Source: a virus
Length of the DNA stretch: 64,000 nucleotides
Virus record (IMG/VR): IMGVR_UViG_3300001450_009970
Coordinates: 1-64,000 of that record
Direction: 5' to 3' (one strand)
The stretch's first letter is position 1, and each line of letters begins with the position of its first letter. The position numbers were made by a program, and so were the translations under genes. Positions 41,653 through 50,727 of the stretch are shown piece after piece. The notes below the pieces were generated by a model, which worked only from the letters and a program-made list of their open reading frames with translations, had not been told where the DNA came from and did no database searches.

Positions 41653-42567
41653 TTATTGGGGTGCAGCACCACCTTTTGATTGTGAATTTGGCCAAGTCCC
41701 ATTATCAATTTCTGGATCGTCAATTGAACTATTTGTAGATTTTTGATTGCTTGTAACAGATTCAGATCCCATTTTAAATGTAGGATCTATATAAACTCCT
41801 GCGGCTGCTGTAGCTCCTAGTCCAGTAGCACCAATATTATCAAAGACCGATATATGAACCATACGATTTCCATTAAACATTTCAGTATTCTCAGCACCAG
41901 TGAATCCATTTTTAGCATTTTTAAATACTGGATATGTTACATCGACTTCAGTACTAAAGGTAATTTTAAATTCTTTTTTGTCTGATGCTCCTTCACTAAA
42001 TTCAATATTTCTTTCTAACGCATTTGAATCAGACATACTAAACGAACAAGGTAATCTAATACCCGCAACATTTATTTGAAAATTATTTGTTTTATATGTA
42101 TTTCTTATTATTGATTCCAGCGCTTTAAATTGATCTAGAACAGTATCAACAACAATAGTAACATCCATTGAAAGTTTAATTGGAATAGGAATAAATTCTG
42201 CATTATAGGTTTTAAGAACACCATTTTCAACCTGCTTATCATAGGTTCCGCGAACATATTGACTTGTATTTTTTGATGGATCAATATCAACACCACTCAT
42301 ATCTACGTGAGCTCGAGGAATTTGATTATAAACGGTTTCTGCTACAGTACAATCTGGATCTGTCAAGATATCCTTTAAAAATATATCTTGCATAAATCTT
42401 TCATCTCCTGTAGTAGTAAAGAAAAAGGGAATATCAACTATTTCAGTTTCCGTATTTGATATTTTTTGTTCCCAACATATTCTATTTTGTAAATGTGCTA
42501 GAAATCCAACTATTATGTTTCTTAATAATACATCGTCTTTATTAAATTCTAAATCGTATACTGACAT
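41653..42567 (-). CDS. 15: tail terminator / sheath stabiliser (gp15-like)
   Basis: A 304-residue protein (T4 gp15 is 272). The pattern VGFLAHLQNRICWEQK, then IPFFFTTTGDERFMQDIF, a PRAHVDMSGVDIDPSKNTSQ loop, IPIPIKLSMDVTIVVDTVLD-type strand-helix and FKITFSTEVDVTYPVF parallels T4 gp15 (P-R-I-N, then S-P-I-K-M-x-Y-E-L-x-I-F-T-R...). The tail is Ser/Gly-rich. It caps the tube and sheath for head joining. Confidence 0.65.
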   Translation of the reverse strand: MSVYDLEFNKDDVLLRNIIVGFLAHLQNRICWEQKISNTETEIVDIPFFFTTTGDERFMQDIFLKDILTDPDCTVAETVYNQIPRAHVDMSGVDIDPSKNTSQYVRGTYDKQVENGVLKTYNAEFIPIPIKLSMDVTIVVDTVLDQFKALESIIRNTYKTNNFQINVAGIRLPCSFSMSDSNALERNIEFSEGASDKKEFKITFSTEVDVTYPVFKNAKNGFTGAENTEMFNGNRMVHISVFDNIGATGLGATAAAGVYIDPTFKMGSESVTSNQKSTNSSIDDPEIDNGTWPNSQSKGGAAPQ

Positions 42568-42579
42568 TAAATTGTTTAT

Positions 42580-42590
42580 GTTATTTATCT
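42580..42590 (-). promoter_or_regulatory. late promoter element AGATAAATAAC
   Basis: Variant late box about 18 bases before the gp15-like ATG. Confidence 0.4.
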
Positions 42591-44257
42591 TAATTCAATA
42601 ATTCAATATCTAATTGTGAGAATCCACTGTCAAAATATACTTCACCTCTACGATCAAATAATTCTATAGGTAATTCTGAATGATTAATAACCCATGAAAT
42701 TAAATTAGATTCTCGTACAGTTTCTCTTAGAATTTTTAATATTTCATGTCTTCCACTAGCATCTACAGATGATAATAATTCATCTAAGAAAAGTAGATTT
42801 AATTCAGGGTATCTTAATTTCATCAGCCTAATTAGTGCAATAATAATGATAAAGTCAGACTTTTTTCTTTGACCACTGCTTAAGGTTTTTGCAGAAATTC
42901 GTGTTCCTAAATGTGTAATTATACAATCAAATTTTTCATCAAAATAAATAGAATAAGGAAGATGCATTTGAGCCGCCATTTTTGTTATATTGGCATTTAA
43001 TGAAGGTAATATAGATTTAACTGCTAAATTTTTAACTCCGTCATCACCAAGAATAGATTCCAGAATTACTAGGAATGAATCTTCATTTGCATCTTTACCT
43101 TTTAATATATTTTTAGATTCTTTACTTTTTTCATTTTCTAATAACAATTCATTTAAATGCTTAAATTTTGTATCATCATTCTCAACAGAATATTTTTTAA
43201 GATCAGCTATAACGGATTGTAACTTACGATTTAATTCAGCTAATTGAATTCTAAACTTTGATTCGAACTGCCTAAATTTTTGAATTTGTGATGTTGAATC
43301 TGTAAGTTCTTTATTTAAATCATCTTTCTTGACCTTACATTTCGTTAATGATTTACTGGTTTCATCTTTATTTTTAAGGTCATGTGTATCCCATGCTCGT
43401 TCACATGTTGGACAACAGTCATTATCATATAAATCAATCATTCGTTGTTTTTGACTTATTTCAGTATTTAATTTACCTAACGATGAATTGACTTCTTTAT
43501 ATTTTTCCTGTATTAATGCTTCTTTAGTTTTTAGCTTTTCTAGATTTTCATTTACTAGTTTCTTATCTTCTACAAGCTTGGTTGCATCAATTTTTAATTG
43601 CGATATTAAAGACTTTTTATCTTCTTTTTGTTCTTCATTTAATGATAATAATTTAGCTGAAATAGAATCTATTGATTGATTTATTATATTTAATTCATCA
43701 TCATAAGTCTTAATAGAAGCCTTTAATTCGCGCCTTTCTAGCTTCACAGAGTCTTTCATTTGATTTATAATACTGAATCCAAATAATCTATCAATAATAT
43801 TTCGCTTATCACCAGGTGTCATTGTAAGAAATGATTTGAAATCTTCTATTGATAAAACAATAATATTTTTAAATACTTGAAACGGAATATCGTAGAATTC
43901 TGTTTCCAGATATTCTTGAACATTGCTTTTACCAGCTTGATCGTATGGCTCGCCATCAATAAAAACATCAAATATTCCAGGTGATATTCCTCGAATAATT
44001 GTAAGCTTTCTACCTTTACATATAATATTAATTTGAACCCATAATTCTTTATTGATTCTATTTGGAAGATCACTCATCTTCTTTCCATCAACTTTACCAT
44101 AAAGAGCAAATGTAATTGCTTCAGCAATAGTAGATTTTCCATGGCCGTTTTCACCTATCAACAAATTTAATTCACCACCGGCCTGATTAAATTTAAGTGT
44201 TTGTGTATTATTACCGTAGCTGTTAAAATTTCTCCAGCTAATATCAAGAATTTTCAT
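42590..44257 (-). CDS. 46: recombination nuclease ATPase subunit (gp46-like, SbcC/Rad50 family)
   Basis: A 555-residue protein (T4 gp46 is 560). Walker A GENGHGKS (35-42), a coiled coil with a zinc-hook CPTC near residue 280, the ABC signature LSSGQRKKSDFIIII and Walker B LLFLDELLSSVDASG. It forms the end-resection complex with the gp47-like product, whose gene overlaps this one by 4 bp. Used in recombination-dependent replication and DNA end processing. Confidence 0.93.
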   Translation of the reverse strand: MKILDISWRNFNSYGNNTQTLKFNQAGGELNLLIGENGHGKSTIAEAITFALYGKVDGKKMSDLPNRINKELWVQINIICKGRKLTIIRGISPGIFDVFIDGEPYDQAGKSNVQEYLETEFYDIPFQVFKNIIVLSIEDFKSFLTMTPGDKRNIIDRLFGFSIINQMKDSVKLERRELKASIKTYDDELNIINQSIDSISAKLLSLNEEQKEDKKSLISQLKIDATKLVEDKKLVNENLEKLKTKEALIQEKYKEVNSSLGKLNTEISQKQRMIDLYDNDCCPTCERAWDTHDLKNKDETSKSLTKCKVKKDDLNKELTDSTSQIQKFRQFESKFRIQLAELNRKLQSVIADLKKYSVENDDTKFKHLNELLLENEKSKESKNILKGKDANEDSFLVILESILGDDGVKNLAVKSILPSLNANITKMAAQMHLPYSIYFDEKFDCIITHLGTRISAKTLSSGQRKKSDFIIIIALIRLMKLRYPELNLLFLDELLSSVDASGRHEILKILRETVRESNLISWVINHSELPIELFDRRGEVYFDSGFSQLDIELLN

Positions 44258-45324
44258 ATTCGATCAGTTATTGTTTTATTGTAAAGACTAAATAATTTAC
44301 TATTCAGCTTTTTCTTGGTTTCATCATCAACAGATAATTGTTCTACATATTTCTCACATAAAGAGTAAATATTTAATGATTTGTCATAATCAACATTTAT
44401 GTCTAATTCTTCTTCTTCATAAGCAACTACTTCCAATTTACTTGCAATATCATTTAGCTCATTAATTAAGCCGTTGATAGGATACTTTACAAGATATTCA
44501 GATTTAACATAAACATCAACAAAATTATTTTTACATTTTTCTTTTAGTTGTCCTATTGTTAGTTCATGACATTTATCAAGATATAATCTAATAAATTTAG
44601 GTGAATAATTATTTTCATAAAATTCAGTTTCGCTGGTTTCAAGATTTAAACAGTGAATTCCTTTTCTGTTACCCGCATCGGATCTTGTCATTTGATATGG
44701 ATTTCCAACAAATGTTACATTACCATTAGTTTGTGCATAATGAATATGACCAGAAAATACCCTTCGCAATTTTGAATATGCATTAATATCTGATCCATGT
44801 TCTATTAACCTTCTAGCATCAAATCGCATTCCAGAAATATTAGCATGACAAAAACAATAATGTGCTTCAGTATATTCAAGTATGCAATCAACTTCATCCT
44901 GATGACTTTTTCTCCATGGCATTAATAGGATATTATGTTCATCAATTTCAAGAATTGTAGGCTCTTTATGAATTGTAATATTTGGAAGATATTTTAAAAC
45001 ATCGATCGATGTAATATCATTAGAATTTTTTCTTAAGATATCATGATTTCCTGCAATAATATGAATACCATCTTCAAATATTGCAGAAAGCTCTTCAAAA
45101 ACTCGTAAACCTTTATTCATTACCAGTAGATTTAATGATTGTCTATTATCAAATACATCACCACTATGAATAAGTATATCTCCCTTTTTATAATGTTTCT
45201 TGACTAGAGGAATAAAGAAATTATCAAAATAATTTATCATTCGATCTAGCCATTCAATAGAATTATTTCTAGCACCTAAATGCGTGTCAGAAATAATCCA
45301 GATTTTAGGTTTATGATTTGTCAT
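44254..45324 (-). CDS. 47: recombination nuclease subunit (gp47-like, SbcD/Mre11 family)
   Basis: A 356-residue metallophosphoesterase (T4 gp47 is 339). All metal motifs are intact: WIISDTHLGARN, GDILIHSGDVFDNR, HIIAGNHDI, FCHANISG and RVFSGHIHYAQ. This contrasts with the degenerate phosphoesterase homologue at 3150-3659. Paired with the gp46-like ATPase. Confidence 0.93.
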   Translation of the reverse strand: MTNHKPKIWIISDTHLGARNNSIEWLDRMINYFDNFFIPLVKKHYKKGDILIHSGDVFDNRQSLNLLVMNKGLRVFEELSAIFEDGIHIIAGNHDILRKNSNDITSIDVLKYLPNITIHKEPTILEIDEHNILLMPWRKSHQDEVDCILEYTEAHYCFCHANISGMRFDARRLIEHGSDINAYSKLRRVFSGHIHYAQTNGNVTFVGNPYQMTRSDAGNRKGIHCLNLETSETEFYENNYSPKFIRLYLDKCHELTIGQLKEKCKNNFVDVYVKSEYLVKYPINGLINELNDIASKLEVVAYEEEELDINVDYDKSLNIYSLCEKYVEQLSVDDETKKKLNSKLFSLYNKTITDRI

Positions 45325-45338
45325 TATAATTTGTTATT

Positions 45339-45800
45339 TTAAAATAATTTACCGCCTATTTTTTTAGTTACGGTATCATCACCATATTCCAATTCTTCAA
45401 TTAATTTTTGTTTAAATGTATTGGAAAGTGAATCATAAAACTTATGATAATTAATATCAAAATATTCAGATAACATTGAAAAAATTTGAATTTTGGATAC
45501 TTTTGGAATTTTATTTACTACAAAAGAATATAGTTTATTGATTTCTGCTTTACTTAATTTTTTGTATTTTCCTTCATCATTAGGTTTATTTAAAGATTCA
45601 AAATCCGATCCAAGTATACAATTTTCAATTTTAGTATAAATTAAATCATGATCAATTTGATCTTCCATTGACATTTCAGTATCTACACTTGAGTCAATAA
45701 CAAAATCAATTTTTGTTGTGCTAATATCCGTAGATTCATATGAATTATCGAATATTTTTTTAACATTTACTTCACTTGTACCCTTTTTCTTTTTTGCCAT
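45339..45800 (-). CDS. hypothetical protein, possible late co-activator (gp33 position)
   Basis: A 153-residue protein. The basic start MAKKKKGTSEVNVKKIFDNS is followed by a charged region, YTKIENCILGSDFESL and a C-terminal helical part SEYFDINYHKFYDSLSNTFK then QKLIEELEYGDD. The C-terminal helices loosely recall small gp33-like proteins of marine T4-like phages. Similarity is weak; the label is a suggestion. It lies between helicase and gp47 genes with short gaps. Confidence 0.4.
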   Translation of the reverse strand: MAKKKKGTSEVNVKKIFDNSYESTDISTTKIDFVIDSSVDTEMSMEDQIDHDLIYTKIENCILGSDFESLNKPNDEGKYKKLSKAEINKLYSFVVNKIPKVSKIQIFSMLSEYFDINYHKFYDSLSNTFKQKLIEELEYGDDTVTKKIGGKLF

Positions 45801-45802
45801 TT

Positions 45803-47107
45803 TTATGCGTCGTTATCATCTGTTATTAATGAGTCGGTTTCAATTAATCGCATATATTCATATAGAATATTATACATTTTGCGATAACCTCGACCATGAC
45901 CATCCCTGATTTTCAGGATTTTTAGCCAGTAAATTCGATCCCTATGTTGATCCGATGTTTGAATAATTCCATAAATCATATCAGCCGTATGAGATAATCC
46001 AGCGGATTCAGCAATATGAGAAAGTGTAAGTTCAGAAGAATCATAACCACCACGAGTAATTTGAGTTGCAGTAATTATTAACCAATCATTTCTTACAGCC
46101 ATTGCACGTAAATCTTCCGCAATTTGTTTAATTTTCATGTAAGTATTTTCCGTATTAGGGTTACGGTAATTAGCTAAAATATTGATGTAATCAATTACAA
46201 TTGCTTTTAATTTTATTCCTTTAGTATCTTCAAGGTCTTTTAAATAGGATTCAATATCAGGAACCGTAGCTTGTGATGTAGGATATTCTTTAACAAATAA
46301 TTGACCTGGTGGAATTATTCCACCACCAACAGCTTGTAATCGTGATTTCATATAAGCTGTATCAACAGATTTCTTATCATAATCATCCATTGAAATATTA
46401 AGAAGATTAGATCCGATTCTTTTCATTACTTTTCTATCAGCCATTTCAGCAGATATAAAAGCAACATTATGACCTGCTTTTACAAAGTTAGATGCATCAT
46501 TAGCAAGCCAAATAGATTTTCCTATATTTTGTTCACCTGCATATACAATTAATGTTTTTGCATCGTATCCACCACCAGTACAATTATTTATGAATTCATG
46601 GCCTGAATCTATTTTTGGATATTTTCTTTGAGTATGTGAATCTATATCAAAGAAAGATAAGCCAAGATTATTATCAAAATTGACATTGTTTCGTGTTAAA
46701 ATAATATCTTTAACCTTAGCAATAATGCTATGAACATTATCTGGATTTACTTTTGTTGTTTTAACAAATTCAATTGTATCAATTAATGATGCATCAAGAT
46801 TTTTCCAAAGAATCCATGATTCAGCTGTTTCCTGTAACCAATTGTCATCATAATCAGATAATTTACTATCAAAGATTAAATCTACAATATTGTCTTTTAT
46901 TTTGTCAGGATATTTACTTTTAACAATAGCTTTTACTTGTTCTCGTGTAGGAGTTTCTTTAAATCTTTCGTAAAATGCTTTTGTAATATATGATAGTGTT
47001 TCTAGATCAGGATTGTCGTAAAATGATTTCTTTACGGATTTAAGATACTTTGGATTTTTAATAGTGTATATGTAAAATATTTTTTCAAAGTCGTTAGATT
47101 GTATCAT
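45803..47107 (-). CDS. 41: replicative DNA helicase (gp41-like, DnaB family)
   Basis: A 434-residue protein (T4 gp41 is 475). A helical N-terminal domain is followed by Walker A GEQNIGKS (191-198), FISAEMADRKVMKRI, Walker B LKAIVIDYINILAN and the IITATQITRGGYDSSELT H4-like motif. It unwinds DNA ahead of the fork. A TGAAACA promoter lies before its start and the UvsX gene lies upstream, so recombination and replication genes are linked. Confidence 0.92.
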   Translation of the reverse strand: MIQSNDFEKIFYIYTIKNPKYLKSVKKSFYDNPDLETLSYITKAFYERFKETPTREQVKAIVKSKYPDKIKDNIVDLIFDSKLSDYDDNWLQETAESWILWKNLDASLIDTIEFVKTTKVNPDNVHSIIAKVKDIILTRNNVNFDNNLGLSFFDIDSHTQRKYPKIDSGHEFINNCTGGGYDAKTLIVYAGEQNIGKSIWLANDASNFVKAGHNVAFISAEMADRKVMKRIGSNLLNISMDDYDKKSVDTAYMKSRLQAVGGGIIPPGQLFVKEYPTSQATVPDIESYLKDLEDTKGIKLKAIVIDYINILANYRNPNTENTYMKIKQIAEDLRAMAVRNDWLIITATQITRGGYDSSELTLSHIAESAGLSHTADMIYGIIQTSDQHRDRIYWLKILKIRDGHGRGYRKMYNILYEYMRLIETDSLITDDNDA

Positions 47108-47121
47108 ATAATTTGAATTTA

Positions 47122-47156
47122 ATTATTTTATTTCATAAATAGTCATTTGTTTCAAA
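47122..47156 (-). promoter_or_regulatory. middle-class promoter (TTGAAACA-N17-TAAAAT)
   Basis: TTTGAAACA, 17 bases, TAAAAT on the minus strand, about 15 bases before the helicase ATG. The GAAACA box lies inside the end of the preceding ORF. Confidence 0.5.
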
Positions 47157-47456
47157 TCGAAGATATCTATTATGTTGTGTTTCCTTTGGAACTGTAAGTA
47201 TGCCATCAATTAACATTTTTTCAATTATAGGTTCAAGCTTGCTAGCTTTTAATCCTGTTAAAGCTTCCGCATTTTGAATTGTAAAAACTGGATTTGAAAT
47301 ATCATCTATTGAAGTATGATTTTTTATATGAGCCCGACCACCATCTTGATAGTACCATTTTGAGACCTCATAGCAAAGATCTTCCGGTGTTGGATATTCC
47401 GGAAGATCTTTATACATTGAGATTAAATGTTTGACTTTAATCTTGTCTTTATTCAT
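47133..47456 (-). CDS. hypothetical protein, winged-helix-like (107 aa)
   Basis: MNKDKIKVKHLISMYKDLPE, PTPEDLCYEVSKWYYQDGG, then TIQNAEALTGLKASKLEPII and MLIDGILTVPKE. The last part looks like a winged helix with its recognition helix and wing. Overlaps UvsX by 8 bp, so made with the recombination proteins. A helicase-loading or regulatory role would fit the position, but nothing shows it. Confidence 0.6.
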   Translation of the reverse strand: MNKDKIKVKHLISMYKDLPEYPTPEDLCYEVSKWYYQDGGRAHIKNHTSIDDISNPVFTIQNAEALTGLKASKLEPIIEKMLIDGILTVPKETQHNRYLRFETNDYL

Positions 47457-48672
47457 TATTATCGTCTATTTCTTCGTTTAGCATTGCATCTATTTCAGTA
47501 CCAAGGTGATCGTCCAGATGACCAAATTCAAACATTGGCTTTATTACTTTTTCATCTAGTTCATCAATTATAGGTTCCCATACTTCAGGCTTAAATAATT
47601 CTGATGCTTTACGAGCTTCACCTAAATGACGAATAACATATTTTTGTGCTGTTGCTTTTGGATAGAAATAAAAGATTTCACCTTTATGTTCAAATTTATA
47701 GTTGTTTTCTTCAGCTTGAATTTTTTCCGCATCAGTCCATTTAGCATATTGTTTTTCTGTAAAGATATTTCCTCTACCTATTCCACAATTTTCCCATGAC
47801 ATAAATTCATGAAGACCGATATATGGATTCATACCTTTCTTAAAATCAATATGAATCTTAACATTATGTGGTTGAGCAAATCGATTCTTCCAGCATTTAG
47901 ATGTTAAAATCATACCAGTTTGTCTTTTTGCATCATCTTTATCTTCTTTTAATTTTGCTTTTGAATAGCAAGAAATAATAGAAGCAGAATATTTTAATCC
48001 TTCACCACCACCCATAACGACTGGATCACCATAGCCACCGATGTTTACACCAATGTGATTAGTTAACACAAATGGCACTTTACAACCAGTCAAATCATTT
48101 GTAATAATTCTAAATAAGGATCTAATTTTCTTAGCTCTTGTCATGTCGGATTTATCAGATCCACTCATGGCATCTTCTATTTCCTTTGTAGTTGCTAACA
48201 TTCCAAGTGAATCTAATGCAATAAATATTTTAGGTAATTCACCACCACTCATTTTTACATCAATCAATGTTTTAGTTACAGTAGTAATTGATGTTCTAAA
48301 TTTATCAATATCAGAAATAGGTTCATGCTGGAATTTATTAGGGTCTATGCCAAATGTTTTTGCCATATCTCTATCCACTGCACCTTCCGTGTCATAATAA
48401 ATTATTGTATATCCCATGTCCTGTGCCTGCTTACATAGATTTAATAAAACAAAAGTTTTACCTGCACCGGATTCACCAGCAAGACATATTGATCGATTAT
48501 TTGGTATTCCTTTTCTTAAGCTTCCAGTTAAAGTTGCATTAAGAATATAATTACCGGTACTAATAAATTCAGAAGGTAATGCAAAATCCGATGTAGCAAG
48601 TGAATCACCAAATGGATTTATTTTTTTCATCTCTTTAAAAAGATCTGTTACTGTTATGTTTTTCTTTGCCAT
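47449..48672 (-). CDS. uvsX: UvsX recombinase (RecA family)
   Basis: A 407-residue protein (T4 UvsX is 391). Walker A AGESGAGKT (65-73), YYDTEGAVD with the catalytic Glu, Walker B KIFIALDSLGMLAT and the loop region GSDKSDMTRAKKIRSLFR, then FVLTNHIG. The end is acidic (ETDAMLNEEIDDNNE-like). It pairs homologous strands for recombination-dependent replication together with gp46/47. Confidence 0.93.
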   Translation of the reverse strand: MAKKNITVTDLFKEMKKINPFGDSLATSDFALPSEFISTGNYILNATLTGSLRKGIPNNRSICLAGESGAGKTFVLLNLCKQAQDMGYTIIYYDTEGAVDRDMAKTFGIDPNKFQHEPISDIDKFRTSITTVTKTLIDVKMSGGELPKIFIALDSLGMLATTKEIEDAMSGSDKSDMTRAKKIRSLFRIITNDLTGCKVPFVLTNHIGVNIGGYGDPVVMGGGEGLKYSASIISCYSKAKLKEDKDDAKRQTGMILTSKCWKNRFAQPHNVKIHIDFKKGMNPYIGLHEFMSWENCGIGRGNIFTEKQYAKWTDAEKIQAEENNYKFEHKGEIFYFYPKATAQKYVIRHLGEARKASELFKPEVWEPIIDELDEKVIKPMFEFGHLDDHLGTEIDAMLNEEIDDNNE

Positions 48673-48691
48673 AATTTAATTTAATTTAGAT

Positions 48692-49864
48692 TTAAAAAAG
48701 TGCTGTTGTATAAACAAGATTTCTATTTAATTGTGGTAATCCAGAAGGGACTATTATTCGATTAAGAGGTTCAAGAATAAATTTTTCAAATTGCTTTTCA
48801 TATGATATTTGTGCAGCAAATTCATAAGGATAATCCCCAGCTATATAAGCAAAGACATTACAAAATGGATCATCTGTATGATAGAATCTAATCTTTTGGC
48901 CTGACGTAATTAACTGATATTTATTTTTGTATTTTGAATTATTTAATAGATAATTGTAGTATCCACCAGCCCTAACATGAAAAGGACATTTTGATGCTAT
49001 TTGAAATTCTGTTTTATCATCAATTATGTATTTCTTATAGTTTGATATTGACCGATTTGCGCTTATATCTTCAATGTTAGCCATCTTAAATTCATCTTTA
49101 ATATCCTTTAGAACTCCTATAAGCTTATCGGATCTTAATTCATCCTGAGCAAATATCCAGGAAACAAGATCTTTTAGTTTTTTACGAGCAAATGACGGTG
49201 TAGAAGATTGAATTAATTCCAGACCTTTTGCTTTTATTGAAGATAAATTATCATAATGCTTACCATCTTTCCAGATTATATTTTGAACATATTTCTTTTT
49301 AGCTACCCATATTCCGTTAGTTGCTATAGTTTCAAGTTCAAAATTTAAGAAGTTTTCTGAATTATGCTTGTTTGCATAAATTTCAAAACATTTATTTAAG
49401 TAAGGACCTAAACGATATTCATTAAGCTTTAGAATAAAATCGATAATGCCACCAGACCAGTTAACCGCTTTCATTGCTTCATTAAAAACTAAATAACCTG
49501 AATCCGTATCTGTATAAATCCATACAGATTCTTTCATCGACGGTAATGGCTTATCATTATCTAATCCTAATATTTTATGCAATTTATAATCAGTTGGCCA
49601 AAAGTCCTTGAAATATCGTTGAACACATTTTTCAGAATATTTAATAGCATCTTGACCTTGTAATGTAATTGCTTCAGCAATATTTAAATTAAAGAAGTGA
49701 AAATATTCATTAGCAAAGGCTCCATAAATACTGTTAATTATAAGTTTTATGGCTTGTTCCTGTGTAGAGCAATCTAAAGATTCATTTTCTAGTTGAATAA
49801 TATATTCCGATAATTCAGCTTTAGTCATTCCACTAACATCCAAGATATTAGCAAATTCAGTCAT
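48692..49864 (-). CDS. 43B: DNA polymerase, C-terminal part (split gp43, palm/thumb)
   Basis: A 390-residue protein with family B polymerase motif B (AIKLIINSIYGAFANEYF, near residues 38-55) and motif C (WIYTDTDSGYLVF), followed by the KKYVQNIIWKDGKHYDNLSS and KAKGLELIQSS region and the thumb. It has its own ATG one base after the clamp stop. Motif A and the exonuclease are encoded separately at 54381-55790. The two parts total 859 residues, close to the 898 of T4 gp43, so together they should form one enzyme. Confidence 0.92.
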   Translation of the reverse strand: MTEFANILDVSGMTKAELSEYIIQLENESLDCSTQEQAIKLIINSIYGAFANEYFHFFNLNIAEAITLQGQDAIKYSEKCVQRYFKDFWPTDYKLHKILGLDNDKPLPSMKESVWIYTDTDSGYLVFNEAMKAVNWSGGIIDFILKLNEYRLGPYLNKCFEIYANKHNSENFLNFELETIATNGIWVAKKKYVQNIIWKDGKHYDNLSSIKAKGLELIQSSTPSFARKKLKDLVSWIFAQDELRSDKLIGVLKDIKDEFKMANIEDISANRSISNYKKYIIDDKTEFQIASKCPFHVRAGGYYNYLLNNSKYKNKYQLITSGQKIRFYHTDDPFCNVFAYIAGDYPYEFAAQISYEKQFEKFILEPLNRIIVPSGLPQLNRNLVYTTALF

Positions 49865-49865
49865 A

Positions 49866-50633
49866 TTAATCTGGGGTATTTGAATCTACACCTAATGCCA
49901 AGTTAATAGCAACTTTAGTATCCGTAGATATTGAATTACAAATTATTTTATTTTGAGCACCTGAACATACAGTTACAACATAACTTTCAGCATCGATTCT
50001 TTCTAGCTGTTTATTATGAACATGAACTTTTTCATGTACTTCAGTTACAGAATCATCAATAATATAATCGTAAGTGGATCCTTTAATATGAATTCCTTGT
50101 TCATCACCATGAATAGAAAAGATATCTGAATTACCTATTGTATTTAACGATATGATTTTCTTTAAATCGGTTTCAGTCATTTGAAATTCAAATTTCTTAG
50201 CAGTATCACTAAATGCTATATCCTGTTGAGCACTTGTCATGGAAATAAATCCTAAATCGTGATGTAAGCAATTTAATTTGATTTTTAATGTATTGTCTTG
50301 TAATTCAAGATATTGTACAAAATTTTCATCATTAAGTGTTTCATAAACAATATGGCCATGAATAGCCGACATGTCAAAATAATTTAATGCTTCAATAATC
50401 TTTTTGCCATTAAAGAATCCCATTTTTAAAGGAGATTCTAAATCTTGATCCAGATCAAATACATCCGCAATATTGACAGTTGTAGATTTTACAACATCTT
50501 TAGTTGGTAGATATACATTGGAAGTTACTACTTCATTAGATAAAGTTAAATAGACCTGTGGATCCATTCGTAACATTTTTGTTAAAAGGTTGCTTAATGC
50601 ATTTCCTTTTATTCTGTTGATTTTTACTTTCAT
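49866..50633 (-). CDS. 45: sliding clamp (gp45-like)
   Basis: A 255-residue protein (T4 gp45 is 228). The NALSNLLTKMLRMDPQVYLT-type start, DVFDLDQDLESPLKMGFFNG, TETDLKKIISLNTIGNSDIF and a beta-rich C-terminus (YVVTCSGAQ-like) match T4-like clamps. It raises polymerase processivity and, in T4, also activates late transcription with gp33/gp55. A TGAAACA promoter precedes it. Its stop is one base from the start of the polymerase C-part. Confidence 0.85.
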   Translation of the reverse strand: MKVKINRIKGNALSNLLTKMLRMDPQVYLTLSNEVVTSNVYLPTKDVVKSTTVNIADVFDLDQDLESPLKMGFFNGKKIIEALNYFDMSAIHGHIVYETLNDENFVQYLELQDNTLKIKLNCLHHDLGFISMTSAQQDIAFSDTAKKFEFQMTETDLKKIISLNTIGNSDIFSIHGDEQGIHIKGSTYDYIIDDSVTEVHEKVHVHNKQLERIDAESYVVTVCSGAQNKIICNSISTDTKVAINLALGVDSNTPD

Positions 50634-50653
50634 TTATTACAATTTAGTTAATT

Positions 50654-50689
50654 TATTAGTTATATTACTTTTTATTATTATTGTTTCAC
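50654..50689 (-). promoter_or_regulatory. middle-class promoter (TGAAACA-N17-TATAAC)
   Basis: GTGAAACA, 17 bases, TATAAC on the minus strand, about 25 bases before the sliding clamp ATG in the 94-base gap after nrdA. Confidence 0.6.
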
Positions 50690-50727
50690 TCTTTATAACA
50701 CTTACGCATTATATATCTTAATCAATA